A DNA stretch of 64,000 nt from Hansfordia pulvinata. Taxonomy: Eukaryota > Ascomycota > Sordariomycetes > Xylariales. The translations under genes and the position numbers were made by a program. Under the pieces are notes generated by a model. The model was given only the letters and a program-made list of their open reading frames with translations. It made no database searches and was not told where the DNA came from. The stretch covers positions 3,286,001-3,350,000 of the forward strand of contig BJKQ01000001.1 of NCBI GenBank assembly GCA_006538405.1, in the 5' to 3' direction. The number at the start of each line of letters is the position of its first letter. The first letter of the stretch is position 1. Below are positions 49,196 through 61,196 of the stretch, piece by piece.

Positions 49196-50341
49196 AATGT
49201 GGAGGTGAGGCACGATGAACATGAGGACATCGAGATACGGGCATGATAGGGAGCTCGGGCGGCCAGAACTTAGAAGATACCTTGGGGGAGGCAGTCGGGT
49301 TGAAGTACGGGGGTAGCCGCGCTCCGGACGAGGTGGTCGAGAACTTCCATATTAATAGATCCGGTCGAGCACGGCTCGAGTTGCGTTCGCCATAAGCTAA
49401 GAAGAGTCAAGTCGCGAGCCGAGCTACTCCTGTTGCATTACCGTTCTGCGGTTCTATTCTAATACATGTCGGTTTACTGCAGGAACCCAGGAACTTCTTG
49501 TGGAGCACGAAGCTCGGTATTGTCGACCTGCGTTTTCTCACGATGAAGGCATGCAACCTCGTCCTGGCACACCCAGATTCTAGGAGTTCAGCATCATCCT
49601 GGCGCTCACGGAAGGGTGCCGATTGACAATCCATAGATCGGCCTAGGAAACAAGCGGTGGCAAATGTGCCAATGCGACCCAATCAGCCTTAGAGCCCGGC
49701 TGCTTCTTGCCGATGGTCTTCAACCCGCCAGTCTGACACCAATGGATGGATGTGTGTAGTCTTGATGCCGCGGTACTCGTAGGCTTCGATCCGGAGGGCT
49801 TCCAGACAACTTATTCGTCCACTCCAGATTTCAGAAGATCGGATATGCATTTCACAACGCTCTTCCAACTTACCTTTAGTAGGTAGGTAAGGGATGGAGG
49901 TCGCTGTCGAAGCACCGAGGTCGCCACGACGGACGCACAACTGGATTTGCTGGTGGGCGGACGGTTCAAGCTGCCAATGACGTAGTGACGCAGTGCGTGC
50001 GCATGGCACGGCATGCCTCACTGGTGAGTAGCCGTAGCACACAGTAATAAACGGAACCAACACCCCGGCATTGGACGGGCTGGGGACCCCACAATACATA
50101 CACACCGTACGATGGCCGATGTCTTCCGATTGAACAAAAAAAAAGTTTCGAGGTGCTCTCCCACAAGATGGAAGCGGTATAACCACGATATCCCCCCAAC
50201 CCGAGCTTCCTGTACCTCCTGTGTGCGGACTGGATCCATCCGCTCAATTGACTCGTTACCGCGAATCTCGATAACTAGCACAGGTTGCTCGCTGCAGCTA
50301 AGCAGAAGCTTCTTCTCTCTCCCCGGGAGCAATCCCCCGCC
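49196..50341. other. Intergenic region, no gene recognised
   Basis: It lies between the cysteine-rich protein and the hydroxylase. TACTCGTA occurs at 49774. No coding or RNA signal is seen. The right end should be the hydroxylase promoter. Confidence 0.6.
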
Positions 50342-51387
50342 ATGAAGCGCAAGGCCGATGCGCAGGCAGGCAATCTGCCCAAGGCGCCCAAGAAGAAGAC
50401 CAAGAAGACCAAGACGGGTGAGTCTAGACCTGTGCCTCGACTGGCGTCGTGCCCGCCTAACAATACCGGAACCCCCCTTAGCCCTCAACGATGACGACGC
50501 CCGCGCCCGCTTCCGCCAGGGCCTGTTCGACGACAAGGTCCGCGACGACTACACGGCCTCCTACGCGAGCTCGGCCCCCTATAAGCACGGCGTGATTGAC
50601 GGGCTGGTCGACGACGCGCTGCTGCGGGGCGTGCGCTCGGAGGTGCGCGACAACATCTCCTTCACGCCCAAGGAGACGGACATCTACAAGATCCACCAGT
50701 CGGGCGACCTGGCCAACCTCGACGGCCTCGACGACCAGGCCCTCGACAAGCTGCCCTCGCTCCTGGCCCTGCGCGATGCCCTCTACTCCCCCGCCTTCCG
50801 CCGCTACGTCGCCCACGTCACCGGCTCAGGCCCCCTCAGCGGCTCCAAGACGGACATGGCCGTCAACGTCTACACCCCGGGCTGCTACCTGCTGTGCCAC
50901 GACGACGTCATCGGCAGCCGCCGCGTCAGCTACATCCTCTACCTCACCGACCCAGACATCCCCTGGCAGCCCGAATGGGGCGGCGCCCTGCGGCTCTACC
51001 CCGTGACGGAGAGGAGCGCGTCGTCCGGCGGCGGCGGCGACGGCGCCGCGGTGGCCAAGACGCCCGCGCCGGACGTCTCCAAGACGATCCCGCCGGCCTG
51101 GAACCAGCTGAGCTTCTTCGCCGTGCAGCCCGGCGAGAGCTTCCACGACGTCGAGGAGGTCTACCACGCCGCGTCCGCCGAGGAACTCGAGCGGCAGGGC
51201 GGCCGCGTCCGCATGGCCATCAGCGGCTGGTTCCACATCCCGCAGCCCGGCGAGGACGGCTACGTGCCCGGCGCCGAGGAGAAGGCCGCCCGCAACAGCT
51301 CCCTCATGCAGCTGCAGGGCAACCCGGACCAGTACGACGCGCCCGCCGCCCGCCCCGTGGCCGTCGACGACCCCCGGCCCCCGCCCA

Positions 51388-51418
<31 letters not shown>

Positions 51419-52558
51419 TGGCGGCGCGGGCTTCGACGAGGCGGACCTCGAGTTCCTGCTCAAGTTCATGGCCCCGACCTACCTGACGCCCGACACGCTC
51501 GAGCAGGTCTCCGAGGTATTCGGCGACGCCTCGAGCATCACCCTGCCCAACCTGCTGGGCAAGAAGTTCGCGGCGCGCCTCCGGGAGCACGTCGAGGGCG
51601 CCGAGAAGGATAAGGCGCAGCAGCTCGGGCCCAGCTCCGGGGAGATCGAGTCCCGCAGCCCGTGGAAGGTCGCCAGGCCCCCACACAAGCACCGGTACCT
51701 GTACATGCAGCCCTCCGGGGCGACGAGCCCGAGGTGTCTGAGAAGGGCAAGGACAAAGGGAAGGGCAAGGGCAAGGGCAAGGGTAAGAAGGCCGCGGCGC
51801 AGCAGCAGCAGGAGGAGGAGGAGGAGGGCTCGCCGCTGCGCGAGCTGCTGGACGAGTTCCTGCCCAGCCCCCAGTTCCGGCGCTGGCTGCAGATGGCCAC
51901 GGGGTGCACGATCGAGACGCACGACTTTACGGCGCGCCGGTTCCGCCGCGGCCACGACTATACGCTCGCGACCGGCTACGAGGGCAAGCCGCGCCTGGAG
52001 CTCAACCTGGGCATCACCCCGACCGAGGGCTGGGGCGATGGAGATGAAGAGGAGGAAGAGGAGGAGGAAGAGGAGGGTGGCGAGAAGGGGGAGACGAACG
52101 GGGGAGAGGGCAGGTCGAGCGACAAGCCCAAGAGCAACGGCAGAGCCAAGGGCGAGGCAGCGCCGGCGGCCGAGGAAGACGAGGAGGCGCAGGAAGTGGG
52201 CGGCGTCGAGGTGTACATGGCGGGCGACGACGCGGAGGGGGGCGACAACGACGCGGCCATCTACAAGTCCGGGGGAGCCGGCGGGGACGAGGAGGAGGAC
52301 GACAACATCCTCTTCTTCCAGGCGGCAGCGTGGAACAAGATGTCGCTGGTGCTGCGGGACGGCGGGTCGCTGCGGTTCGTCAAGTACGTCAGCCGCCGGG
52401 CCCAGGGCGACCGGTGGGACATTAGCGGCGTGTTCGACGTGGAGGAGGATGACGACGATGACGATAACGATGACGATGACGACCAGGAGGACGGCGGCGA
52501 GGAGAGCGAGGAGGGGCAAGGCCCTGAAGAGGCAGAATGGGAGGGCTTCTCTGATTGA
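50342..52558 (+). CDS. Ofd1/Tpa1-type prolyl hydroxylase, 2-oxoglutarate/Fe(II) dioxygenase (frame broken at a G run)
   Basis: Exon 1, 50342-50417, encodes a Lys-rich, nuclear-signal-like N-terminus (KKKTKKTKT). A 64-nt intron is followed by exon 2, 50482-52558. The corrected protein would be about 717 residues. The first double-stranded beta-helix has the iron triad H165, D167 (CHDD) and H247 (SFHDVEEVYH), with R267/R269 in RVRMAISGWFH for 2-oxoglutarate. A second, non-catalytic helix domain (SPLRELLDEFLPSPQFRRWL onward) is typical of Ofd1/Tpa1/OGFOD1. The family hydroxylates a proline of ribosomal protein uS12 (Rps23). In fission yeast, Ofd1 also controls Sre1 turnover with oxygen. Long Asp/Glu-rich segments lie in the linker and C-terminus. 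The frame breaks at GGGG 51717-51720, between the two domains; one added G restores QPSGGDEPEVSE. Confidence 0.9.
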
Positions 52559-53196
52559 GGCCAGCCAGCCAAGAAACATCATGTGGGTATACACCTTCAG
52601 CGACGACGTAGTCGGTGGACTTGAAGACACGAAAGTTGCCGAGCAGTGATTGGGATATATAGCAAGTAGGACATACCTGCCAACTGCAGCATTCTACACC
52701 AACCATTCATGTACTTGTGTCTTGGTGAGTTTGTCGAGCCGCAGCCATAATACATAAAGGACCCCTTCACAAAGTGACGATGAGGGTTTGAGAAGCGCGG
52801 CGGGTACTCCCGGAGCAGATGACATACGAGTACATGTAGATCGATCCCCAGTGCGGTGGGGTTCTGCGCCAGACGTACGAGAGTACCTCTGGACAATGGC
52901 ATTCTCGGCGAGAGGGGCCGTAATAAACGGCGGGCCCGCTTCGGCAATTGATCTTCGGCCGGACGGCTGCCGCTGATTATTACCGAATAACTGTCAAACC
53001 TGAACGTCTTTTAATGTCTCCCAATGGATCGGCCTTTCACATGGCCCGCCGGTCTGAGGTCATCCTGCACCACTGCCAACCTACTCGCACCCCGATTCCA
53101 TCCCCCACGGGCTGCAAAGTCGCGTGGAATCCGTCCTCGACTCTCTCAACACCACCGCCGCCCACCGTCACCACCACCACGCCCTCCCCGTCCGCC
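52559..53196. other. Intergenic promoter region
   Basis: It lies between the hydroxylase and the AFG1-type ATPase. TACGAGTA occurs at 52825. An ATG at 52948 is in frame with the ATPase, but would add 83 residues without targeting character. Confidence 0.5.
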
Positions 53197-54326
53197 ATGG
53201 TCATGCGTGCCCCCCGCCAGCCGCTCGCTGCGCCTCCCGCCCCGCGCCTCTTCTCGCCGCGTCCACGTCCGCGTCCAAGTCCCGCCCTCGGCCCTTGTCC
53301 GCGATGCCTGCACTCGGCCACGGCCCCGCCTGCCCCTCGCCGACATGGCCATTCAAGCCGTCGTGTCGTCGCGGGGCCAAGGGCGCTGGATAGAACCTCT
53401 TGCCGGGCCGCCGCCTTCTCCACGACCCCATTCGCCTCCGCCGCAGCCTCCTCTTCCCCCTCCCCCTCCACGCCCGCTTCCGCCGCGGCGCCGACGCAAA
53501 CTCCAACGTCAACGCCGGCCAGCGGCGGCCCGATCGCCGAGTACGACCGCCGTGTCCAGTCGGGTCTGCTGCGCGAGGACCAGCACCAGCGCGGCATCAT
53601 CCAAAGCCTGCAGAGCCTGCACGACGAGCTGCGCGGCTACTCGGCGCCCCCCGTGACGCACCCGACGCTCGAATCCCTCAAGCCCTCGCGGTCGCTGCTG
53701 GGCAGCCTGTTTGGCGGCGGCGGCGGCCGGGGCCAGCGAGCCATCGCCGACATCCCCTCCGACCTGCCGCGCGGCTTGTACCTGTACGGCGACGTGGGCA
53801 GCGGCAAGACAATGCTCATGGACCTCTTCTACGACACGCTGCCCCCGGCGTGCGCTCCAAGACGCGCATCCACTTCCACAACTTCATGCAGGACGTCCAC
53901 CGCCGCCTGCACCGCGTCAAGATGGAGCACGGCAACGACCTCGACGCGGTGCCCTTCGTCGCCGCCGACATTGCCGACGCCGCCCAGGTGCTGTGCTTCG
54001 ACGAGTTCCAGTGCACCGACGTCGCCGACGCCATGATCCTGCGCCGCCTGCTCGAGGCCCTCATGTCCCACGGCGTCGTCCTCGTCACCACCTCGAACCG
54101 CCACCCCGACGACCTCTACAAGAACGGCATCCAGCGCGAGTCCTTCATCCCCGCCATCCACCTGCTCAAGATGCGCCTGCACGTCATCAACCTCGACTCC
54201 CCGACCGACTACCGCAACATCCCCCGGCCCCCCTCGGGCGTCTACCACACGCCCCTCGACGCCCACGCCGACGGCCACGTCCGCAAGTGGCTGCGCTTCC
54301 TGGGCGACCCGGCCGAGGGAGGCGGA

Positions 54327-54363
<37 letters not shown>

Positions 54364-55016
54364 ACCCGCCGCACCACCCGGAGACCCAGACGGTCTGGGG
54401 CCGCGAGATCCGCGTGCCGCGCGTCAGCGGGCGCTGCGCCTGGTTCACGTTCGACGAGCTGCTGGGCAGCGCCACGGGCGCCGCCGACTACCTCGAGCTC
54501 GTGCGCAGCTACGACGCCTTCATCGTCACGGGCGTCCCGGCCATGACCTTTGGCGAGCGCGACCTCGCCCGCCGCTTCATCACCTTCATCGACGCCGTCT
54601 ACGAGTCGCGCGCGAAGCTCGTCCTCACCACCGCCGTGCCCCTGACCCAGCTCTTCGTCTCGCCGGACGAGATGGCCCAGACCATGCGCGAGCAGCAGAA
54701 GCAGGAACCGCAGGGATCCGATGGCAACGACGGTGGGAAGGACATTGCGCGCCACCGCGACGACGGGGCCGCCGGCGACGACTCGCTGCAGCACGTCATG
54801 GAGGACGTCGACACCAACATCCACCGCCTCAAGGCGTCCAAGCTCTTCTCGGGCGACGAGGAGCGCTTCGCCTTCATCCGCGCCCTCAGCCGCCTCAACC
54901 ACATGGCCAGCCGCGAGTGGGTCGAGCGCGGCATGGGCCTCGAGCGGGACGGCGGCAAGAAGGAGCACGACGACTGGGCCAAGGTCCGCAGCCGCCAGAT
55001 GGAGGACAGGATGTGA
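53197..55016 (+). CDS. AFG1/LACE1-type mitochondrial AAA-like ATPase (frame broken at a C run)
   Basis: Single exon; the corrected protein would be about 606 residues. The ATG at 53197 (CCGCCATGG context) starts an Arg/Ala/Ser-rich, acid-poor N-terminus typical of mitochondrial import. Walker A is GDVGSGKT (198-205) and Walker B is VLCFDEFQ (D near 269). The sensor-like TTSNRHPDDLYKNG segment is the family hallmark. The family acts in mitochondrial protein quality control, notably turnover of cytochrome c oxidase subunits. A pure poly-Gly run of about 15 residues, encoded by GGC repeats (about 54319-54361), interrupts the middle. It is probably a surface loop. The frame shifts just after Walker A at C5 53842-53846; one added C restores TLPPGVRSKTRIHFHNF. 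Without it, only the N-terminal third would be made. Confidence 0.92.
54319..54361 (+). repeat. (GGC)n repeat coding poly-Gly in the AFG1-type gene
   Basis: In-frame GGA/GGC triplets encode about 15 consecutive Gly residues. The triplet unit keeps the frame open whatever its length. Confidence 0.95.
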
Positions 55017-55788
55017 TTTTTTATTTTTTTTGTTCTGTTTATCTGCAAGAGCGAAAGGGAGGGAAGGCCGACAGTGATTACTGATTTCCTCAATCATTGC
55101 GAGCGCGTCCCGAGCGAAGCGTGATATACCCCCTTTGCATAGAAGGTCCGCTTCGCGATGGTGGCATTAACTTGGTCCATTTCTTGGGGCGTGACAAGAG
55201 AGAGAGAGAGAGGCGGATTGCAGAAGGGTATTTGCTTTTACCTTCGAGGCCTGCAATAGAGGGCCGGTGTGATTATCACGAGATGTCGTTTCTGGTCGCG
55301 GAGCATAGCTCGCTGGCGTTTTGCGCGATGGCGCTGTTACATATTGTCGTCTACTCCCTGGGCTCGTGGACTTGGTCTCGTTAGATTACATACAATGCGC
55401 CATACTCTCATACATATCCGCCCATGGTGCACATCAGCGTGTCGCACTGTCGGGATGAGGTCTTTCTCTACCAACAATCATTGCCACCAGTAGTCTATAT
55501 TTCATCGAGTCAATGCGGTATCCAAGCCGTGGAGAGCAGTGTCCATGCTTTTCGACTTCTTCCTTCAAAGAAGCAGATCACGTAGCGGTCACTGTTACGT
55601 GATAGTCACTGCTACAAGCCGAGATGCTTCTGGCCAGCACCAAGCTCACAGCCTCGACTTGCCTCTCGCTACTTTCCTACCTTACGTATCTCACACGCCT
55701 CTCTCTCTCTCTCCTTTCTTTTTCCGTGATGTTTCTTCGGCCCTTCTTCCCCGCCCGAGCGCGACAAAGCCGCTTGCCTCGCTTTCAC
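55017..55788. other. Intergenic region, no gene recognised
   Basis: Downstream of the AFG1-type gene, with a T-rich stretch immediately after its stop codon (55016-55033) that may be part of the 3' end. A CT tract lies at about 55700-55712. No gene is seen. Confidence 0.6.
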
Positions 55789-55993
55789 CTATAGATCCTC
55801 ACCTGTCTCCATGTGCCTGAGGATCGAATCCATGGCATCCCACGAGATCCAGTCGTCGGTGGCGGACTTGCCGGCGAAGAGCACCCTGCTGGGGCTGTCG
55901 AGCACCAGGTTGGTGTTGCTCCCGGCCCCCACACCCGAATCGAGTGCGAAACGATCAGCTGGCGCGGCAGGTCGCCGGGCTTCTCGAGGGGGA

Positions 55994-56027
<34 letters not shown>

Positions 56028-56110
56028 GCGATGTGCGGGTAGCCCTCGTGCCCGAGGGCCACCGCGTTAGCTCTCCGCGTCCCGGTCGTCTCCGGGGACC
56101 GCGACAGCAT
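55789..56110 (-). CDS. Possible small gene of unknown function with poly-Gln (frame broken at two runs)
   Basis: On the minus strand, an ATG at 56110 opens a frame through GHEGYPHIAQ into about ten Gln (CAG repeat, 55996-56030). It is then interrupted at a five-base run (55988-55992) and again at 55926-55930. If one base is added at each, as in the confirmed genes here, a frame of about 107 residues runs to a stop at 55789-55791. Its end, KSATDDWISWDAMDSIL, looks like real protein: balanced composition, Trp, acidic residues. A possible splice donor GTGAGG also lies at 55802-55797, so the exon could continue. I recognise no family. Two assumed corrections make this tentative; it may be a gene remnant or chance. 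Confidence 0.3.
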
Positions 56111-59100
56111 GATGCCGAGGGCCGGGGCTCGATGGGCGTTAGGACGGCACTTGTGGAACACAGGCAACAACATGAGGGCATTTGGTGGGCTGCCAAGGCC
56201 ACTCTCGTGCATGGAGACGCACTTAAGAGTGAACGGACTTTGACGCCCATGCGGTGAAGAAACAAGTCGGCGGGCAGCAGCGGTGATACTCGAGGTAGGC
56301 ATGCGCCCTCGGCTTCCTATTTACGGCTGGGACCACTTGCTAAAGACATTGTAGCATGCCTGCGACTTGCCGGGTGCCTCGCCCGCCGGCCTCGTCTCTG
56401 CCCCCAGCTTGCGGCCGGTTGCCACTCTCAGATGTCCCTGTATCTTGGTGCGTACCGATATTTTCTTCTTTCGATTAGGGCCCTGGGAATAGCACACGGG
56501 TCCTTCTAGATGCTCACTAGAACCACGAGGCATGATGCTGCGTGATGCCCTGTCTGCTTGCGGCCCGCTTGATCGCGCGAGGAGTTGTCTCTCTTGGACC
56601 ATCGCTCGGAGTCCCAGAATACCGCCCGGAAAGTGCTGGTTGGAGGCCAACTCTTGAACGTGTTTAGCAGCGTGCAACGTTTTGCATACTCGTAGAGACC
56701 GAGCAGAGCATTATCACCACGGCCGCAAGCTGATTCTTCCACCCTCCACTACGCAATACCATTCTGATCAGCCCTGGCAAGTCAAAGACCTTGGCCCGGA
56801 TCCCCAACCGAGCTTCGGTGAAGTCGGCCGGGCTCACGCAGGGACCCCGGCTAATCGAGGCGTCCGAAGGGAGTCCACGGCCAGCTTCGCAGTTTGAAGG
56901 GCCGGGGAACGCGGTCGGAAGAGACCCGAGATGGCCCACACCGGCCAAGAGTTCGAGGGCACACACCTGCCGGTCAAGGCTGCGGTCAGAAAGGCCAGGC
57001 AGGACACACGAGACGTGGAGGAGGCGAAAACTGTGAAACAGCAAAAGTATGGCACCGCACGTACGGATCAATTACTTGACCGTTTCTACATCTTATATAG
57101 CCTGTATTTCCACAAAAACAGGGTCAACCGGCAAGTGGCCAGTCGCGGAACACGTGAAGGCTCTCTTCATGGGGCGGGCACCGGCACTATGTAGGTCGTC
57201 CACTTTCGGTCTCAGCGACCGCGCATGCAAAAGGCCGGGCCTAAGTGTTGGAGAGGAAGGGTTTTTGTTTTCTTTCTTTCGGTGCTGTCTTGTCTCCCGG
57301 ACTTCTTTGGCCTTAGGATCCATGGTTCGAGGCTGCAGCCAGCAGAACGATTCGATGTTGGAGAGGGAGAGGACATATCCCGTACTCATATACGGCAACC
57401 TGAGCATATGTAGGTCTCATATCGTGTAGGTCAGGTGGCGGGGAGTAGAAGTCGAGCCATCGTTGGAATCAATCTCATGATAGAACCGACTTAACCCGAC
57501 CTTTACCATCATTCTTGAAGGTCCCGTCTCTGAGTACCTAACTCGTAGGTAGCACCCGTTCATGCAAGAAGTGGCAATTAGGTAATTTGTGTGATAAGCG
57601 ACTTCGAATACCAGATACCTAGACAAAGGTATGTACCTTACTGACCTAAATCTGCTCGGCCGGACGGACCCTTTGTGCCTTCCCGGCGTTGTGAGTTGAT
57701 GGAATCAGGCACATAAGGTACCTCAAGGTTGGCACTTATTCCCAGGCACAGCAGGTACGAGTACCCGTACTCTTACACGTGCGGACAGGTACCTTAGATA
57801 CCCGTCTGGTGCCGTGGTGCTTCCTTGTTTCGGGCATGGTGTCTCGCAGGCGTGGCGCCGGCAGTGGCGCATCCAGCTGACAGCCACCAACGGCTGTAGG
57901 TAAGACAGGACCTGATTCGTACATGTCATGTACCAGGTAGAGGCCCGGCGCGGGCGGGCATTGGGAACAATGGGATGTGCCTGAGCGGCTGGCTCCCCGC
58001 TCCCACTGCCGAAGAACGCCGTTGATGCATCCGAGCCGTCCCACGAACAAACCTCGCTGGCTGCGGGCGCATTCCAGCCAGGCCCCGTCACTGGCCCGTC
58101 GCGGGCCTCGCGCTGTGTGAGTCGGCGACGCCCGCTGCGCGTCGACATTCCACACACGCGCGCGCGTGTCTTGACCGCTGCAGACTCGGTGGACCTGCCC
58201 GCGCCCGGGGATCATCTCACTCAGCACGCACAAGAGCCGCGGGGTGCGCGAGCACCGAAAACGACCAGAAGAAGCCAACCCCGACCCGACCGGCATCCTA
58301 TGCGAGTATGGGACTCTTGTCCCGTCTCCCAATGCGGCACATTTCCTCATGCGGCCGCCGCCAGCCTACCAGCGGGCCGCCTTGTCCTCCGCCAGCATGG
58401 ATCGATCCAACAACGAGGGCGACTCTCCCGGGCTTTCTCACGCCTGTAAGACCTACTCCGCAAACGACTAGGCTGCGAGTACATACCGATCCGTGATAAC
58501 CCGAGGCACCCAGCTCGTCGCCGCCGCCGCCAGTAGTCGCGGCTTGTGGCGCTGGCTTGCCCCCTGCACGGCAAATGGGCCTTGGCGAAGGGGCGGCACT
58601 GGGGAGTCCCAGCAGCGGGCGTGGGTTCGTCTTCTCGTACGAGTACGATGCAGATGCAGAGGCAGATGCGCGCCGCCGCCGCCGTGCAGGTTGCAGGTTG
58701 CATGCTGAGATTGGATCTGCAGCTTGATGGTTTCTGCCGACTGCGGATAGCCGATCTGGTAGATGCGACGCACGAGAACGCATACGAGTATCGGGCAAGG
58801 TTGGCCGTGCCACGATGCGATGCGCGGGAGCACTGGTGGACAGAAAGCACGTCTCCCCCGTACGAAGGCTGTTCCGGACGACGGGCATGAGGAGGGAGTC
58901 TGCTATGCACTCGTACGCGCAACGCGACAAGAGACCACGACCTGAGACCCGGGTCACGGACTGTCCCAGCGCTGTGCCAGATAGGGTGGCCAGCATTTCC
59001 CGGGTCGAGTCGTCTCGTCCGGACGCTCCGAACGATAGGGGGGGGGAATCAAGCCCCGGCAGTCCAGTGGCAAACAGCAAGGCGGCCCGTCTCTTTCACC

Positions 59101-61196
59101 TTCACTACCTAAAGGAACGTACGAAAACCTGACGCAGCACTTTGCGCGCACAGCAATGACCGACTGGCCTCTTTATTATTAGTCATGAAGCAGGGCGCGA
59201 CAAGATCACGATGGCCACCGGACAGGCTTGATAACCAGGCCCGCAAAGGCCCACCATATCCCCTCCCAATCCTGGCAAGCTACGGGGCAAACTCGCGACT
59301 TGCTACGCTTCGCGGCTTCTTGCCCATCCCATGACTGGGGCTTCTCCTTTAGTTGTACCCATTGTGTGGGGACTCTTCACTTTCTTCGCTTTCCCCCCCT
59401 TGCCAGGGCGCCAAGCACCTCTTGTGCCAAGCGCCAGGGCCAGCACGTCAGCAGTCGGTTGGTATCTGTAACTATTGAGCCCGCCGATCCTCCATGGACG
59501 GCTCCGGGCGCGTGGGGTGACGTGCGCCGGCGCCAGCCCGTCCTGGCCTGGTGGTGTTGGCAGACACTCACAACGCAGCACGCCCAAGATGATGACAATG
59601 CCAAAAAAAAAAAAAGGATAAATATCATAAACGTGGTCGCGCTCTCTAGAACGTACGGGGTCTTCAACAAGGTCATCAGGTCGTGTCTGTGGTGCCTCTG
59701 GCGGCTCCGCTCGCTCACGCCCCTCTCCTCTCGTTGACCGTCTCTCGCCGGCATCCTTCCGGCCTCCATGTGACTTGACGATAAGGTGCCATCGACTTGG
59801 CCAACTTGGCCATGCCCCTGAGCCTGGACTGGAGATTGACCCGCCACGACAAGCTCCAGTCTGCCAATGCATGCGCCATCTTGGCATGCACCGGTGGGCT
59901 CGATTGGCCCGTGGCGACGTCGGACGTTGACATCCATGGAGATTGTTCGAGCTGGGGGGGCCCATACTTGCGCCTCCATCTGATACAGCCAGTCATGGAT
60001 TCGATGAGCGGGTGTTGGCCATTGGCATTGCACGTGTCCTCCCTCCCTGGCTGGCTTGCTCTTTCATGTTGGGCGTGGGAGCGGTTCTGTGCTCGGACGC
60101 GTACCTCGACTGCTACCCACCGAGCACCACGAACTGCCTCTGGCACATGTGTGTCATGCCCACCCGTAACAAGCCCATTAATCTGATCCATGTCTGACGT
60201 TGGAAGATGCCGAACCGCGCGTAAGGTGGGTGAATGAACGGGAACCGGGCGTGAACTCGATATCCATGAACTCGTGCATGTACGTACCTATACCTACCTT
60301 CCAACGTATCCGTTCAATCCCACCAACAACGGGCAGTCGCGCGAACGCGCACCGTGGAGGTTGCTCTTGCCTCCCTCTCGAGTCGCATCCTTCTTGCTCC
60401 CCAACTCCCACGCAACCACATCCTCACCAGACTCGACGCCCCCCCTTCTTCTCTCTCCTCCTCCCCTTCAGCCCCAACTTCACCATCACCTGAAACCCTC
60501 GCCGGGTACCTACTTTCTTGTTCCCACATGCGTGGTTAATCGGCTGGCCTGCTCTCTCCCTCTCACGTTTGCTGGCCAACCGCGCCTTCATCACCACCAC
60601 TCCCAGGCCCTGTCTGCTGCCCTTGGCTCGCATACTCTCGCGCCCGACGCCCTTCCTAACTCGCACCGACCGGCACGCTTGCGCCTGCGACTTTTGCCTT
60701 CGAAACGTCGCCTTCGCCCCACCATTTTCCAAGCATTCGCGCTGCAACGCTTGGGATATTCGTGCTACTCCTACTCTACCCAGAGAGCTTTTTTGCGCCC
60801 GACTGGTCACTAGCCCCCCGCTCTTTCTTCTCATCTCGCCAGCTGCTTATTAGCCCCCGATCCTGACCCGCGCCTGAGACGATCCCACCTGCGGCTTCTG
60901 CTTCCACGCTCGGTGCGATCCTCCATAACTCGTTCTTCGCCCGCCTGCTTGTCCATTGCCTGCTGTCCCGGTCGTCTCTGAGCTTGGCTGTGATTCCAAC
61001 CTACCCTACTTCAACATCATCCCGCCCATTTCCAAGCAGCCATCCCCCGCCCTCGTTTCGCCGCTGTCTGCACGCGCCCCTCGCCGTCGCATTGCGCATG
61101 CGCTTGACTACCGCTCCTTAGCGGCTTCCGCCCTCCCACCACACCCAGCCCGTCCACTTGCGCCCGCGGCGGCTGGCTGCCTCACCACCCGCTACG
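56111..61196. other. Intergenic region, no gene recognised
   Basis: About 5.1 kb without a recognisable gene. TACGAGTA/TACTCGTA occurs at 56687, 57756, 58638 and 58783. Open frames such as 58298-59080 (-) have no motif I recognise. The last 900 bases before the DUF3405 gene are strongly pyrimidine-rich on +, with many CT and CCC stretches, suggesting a long leader and promoter. Confidence 0.5.
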
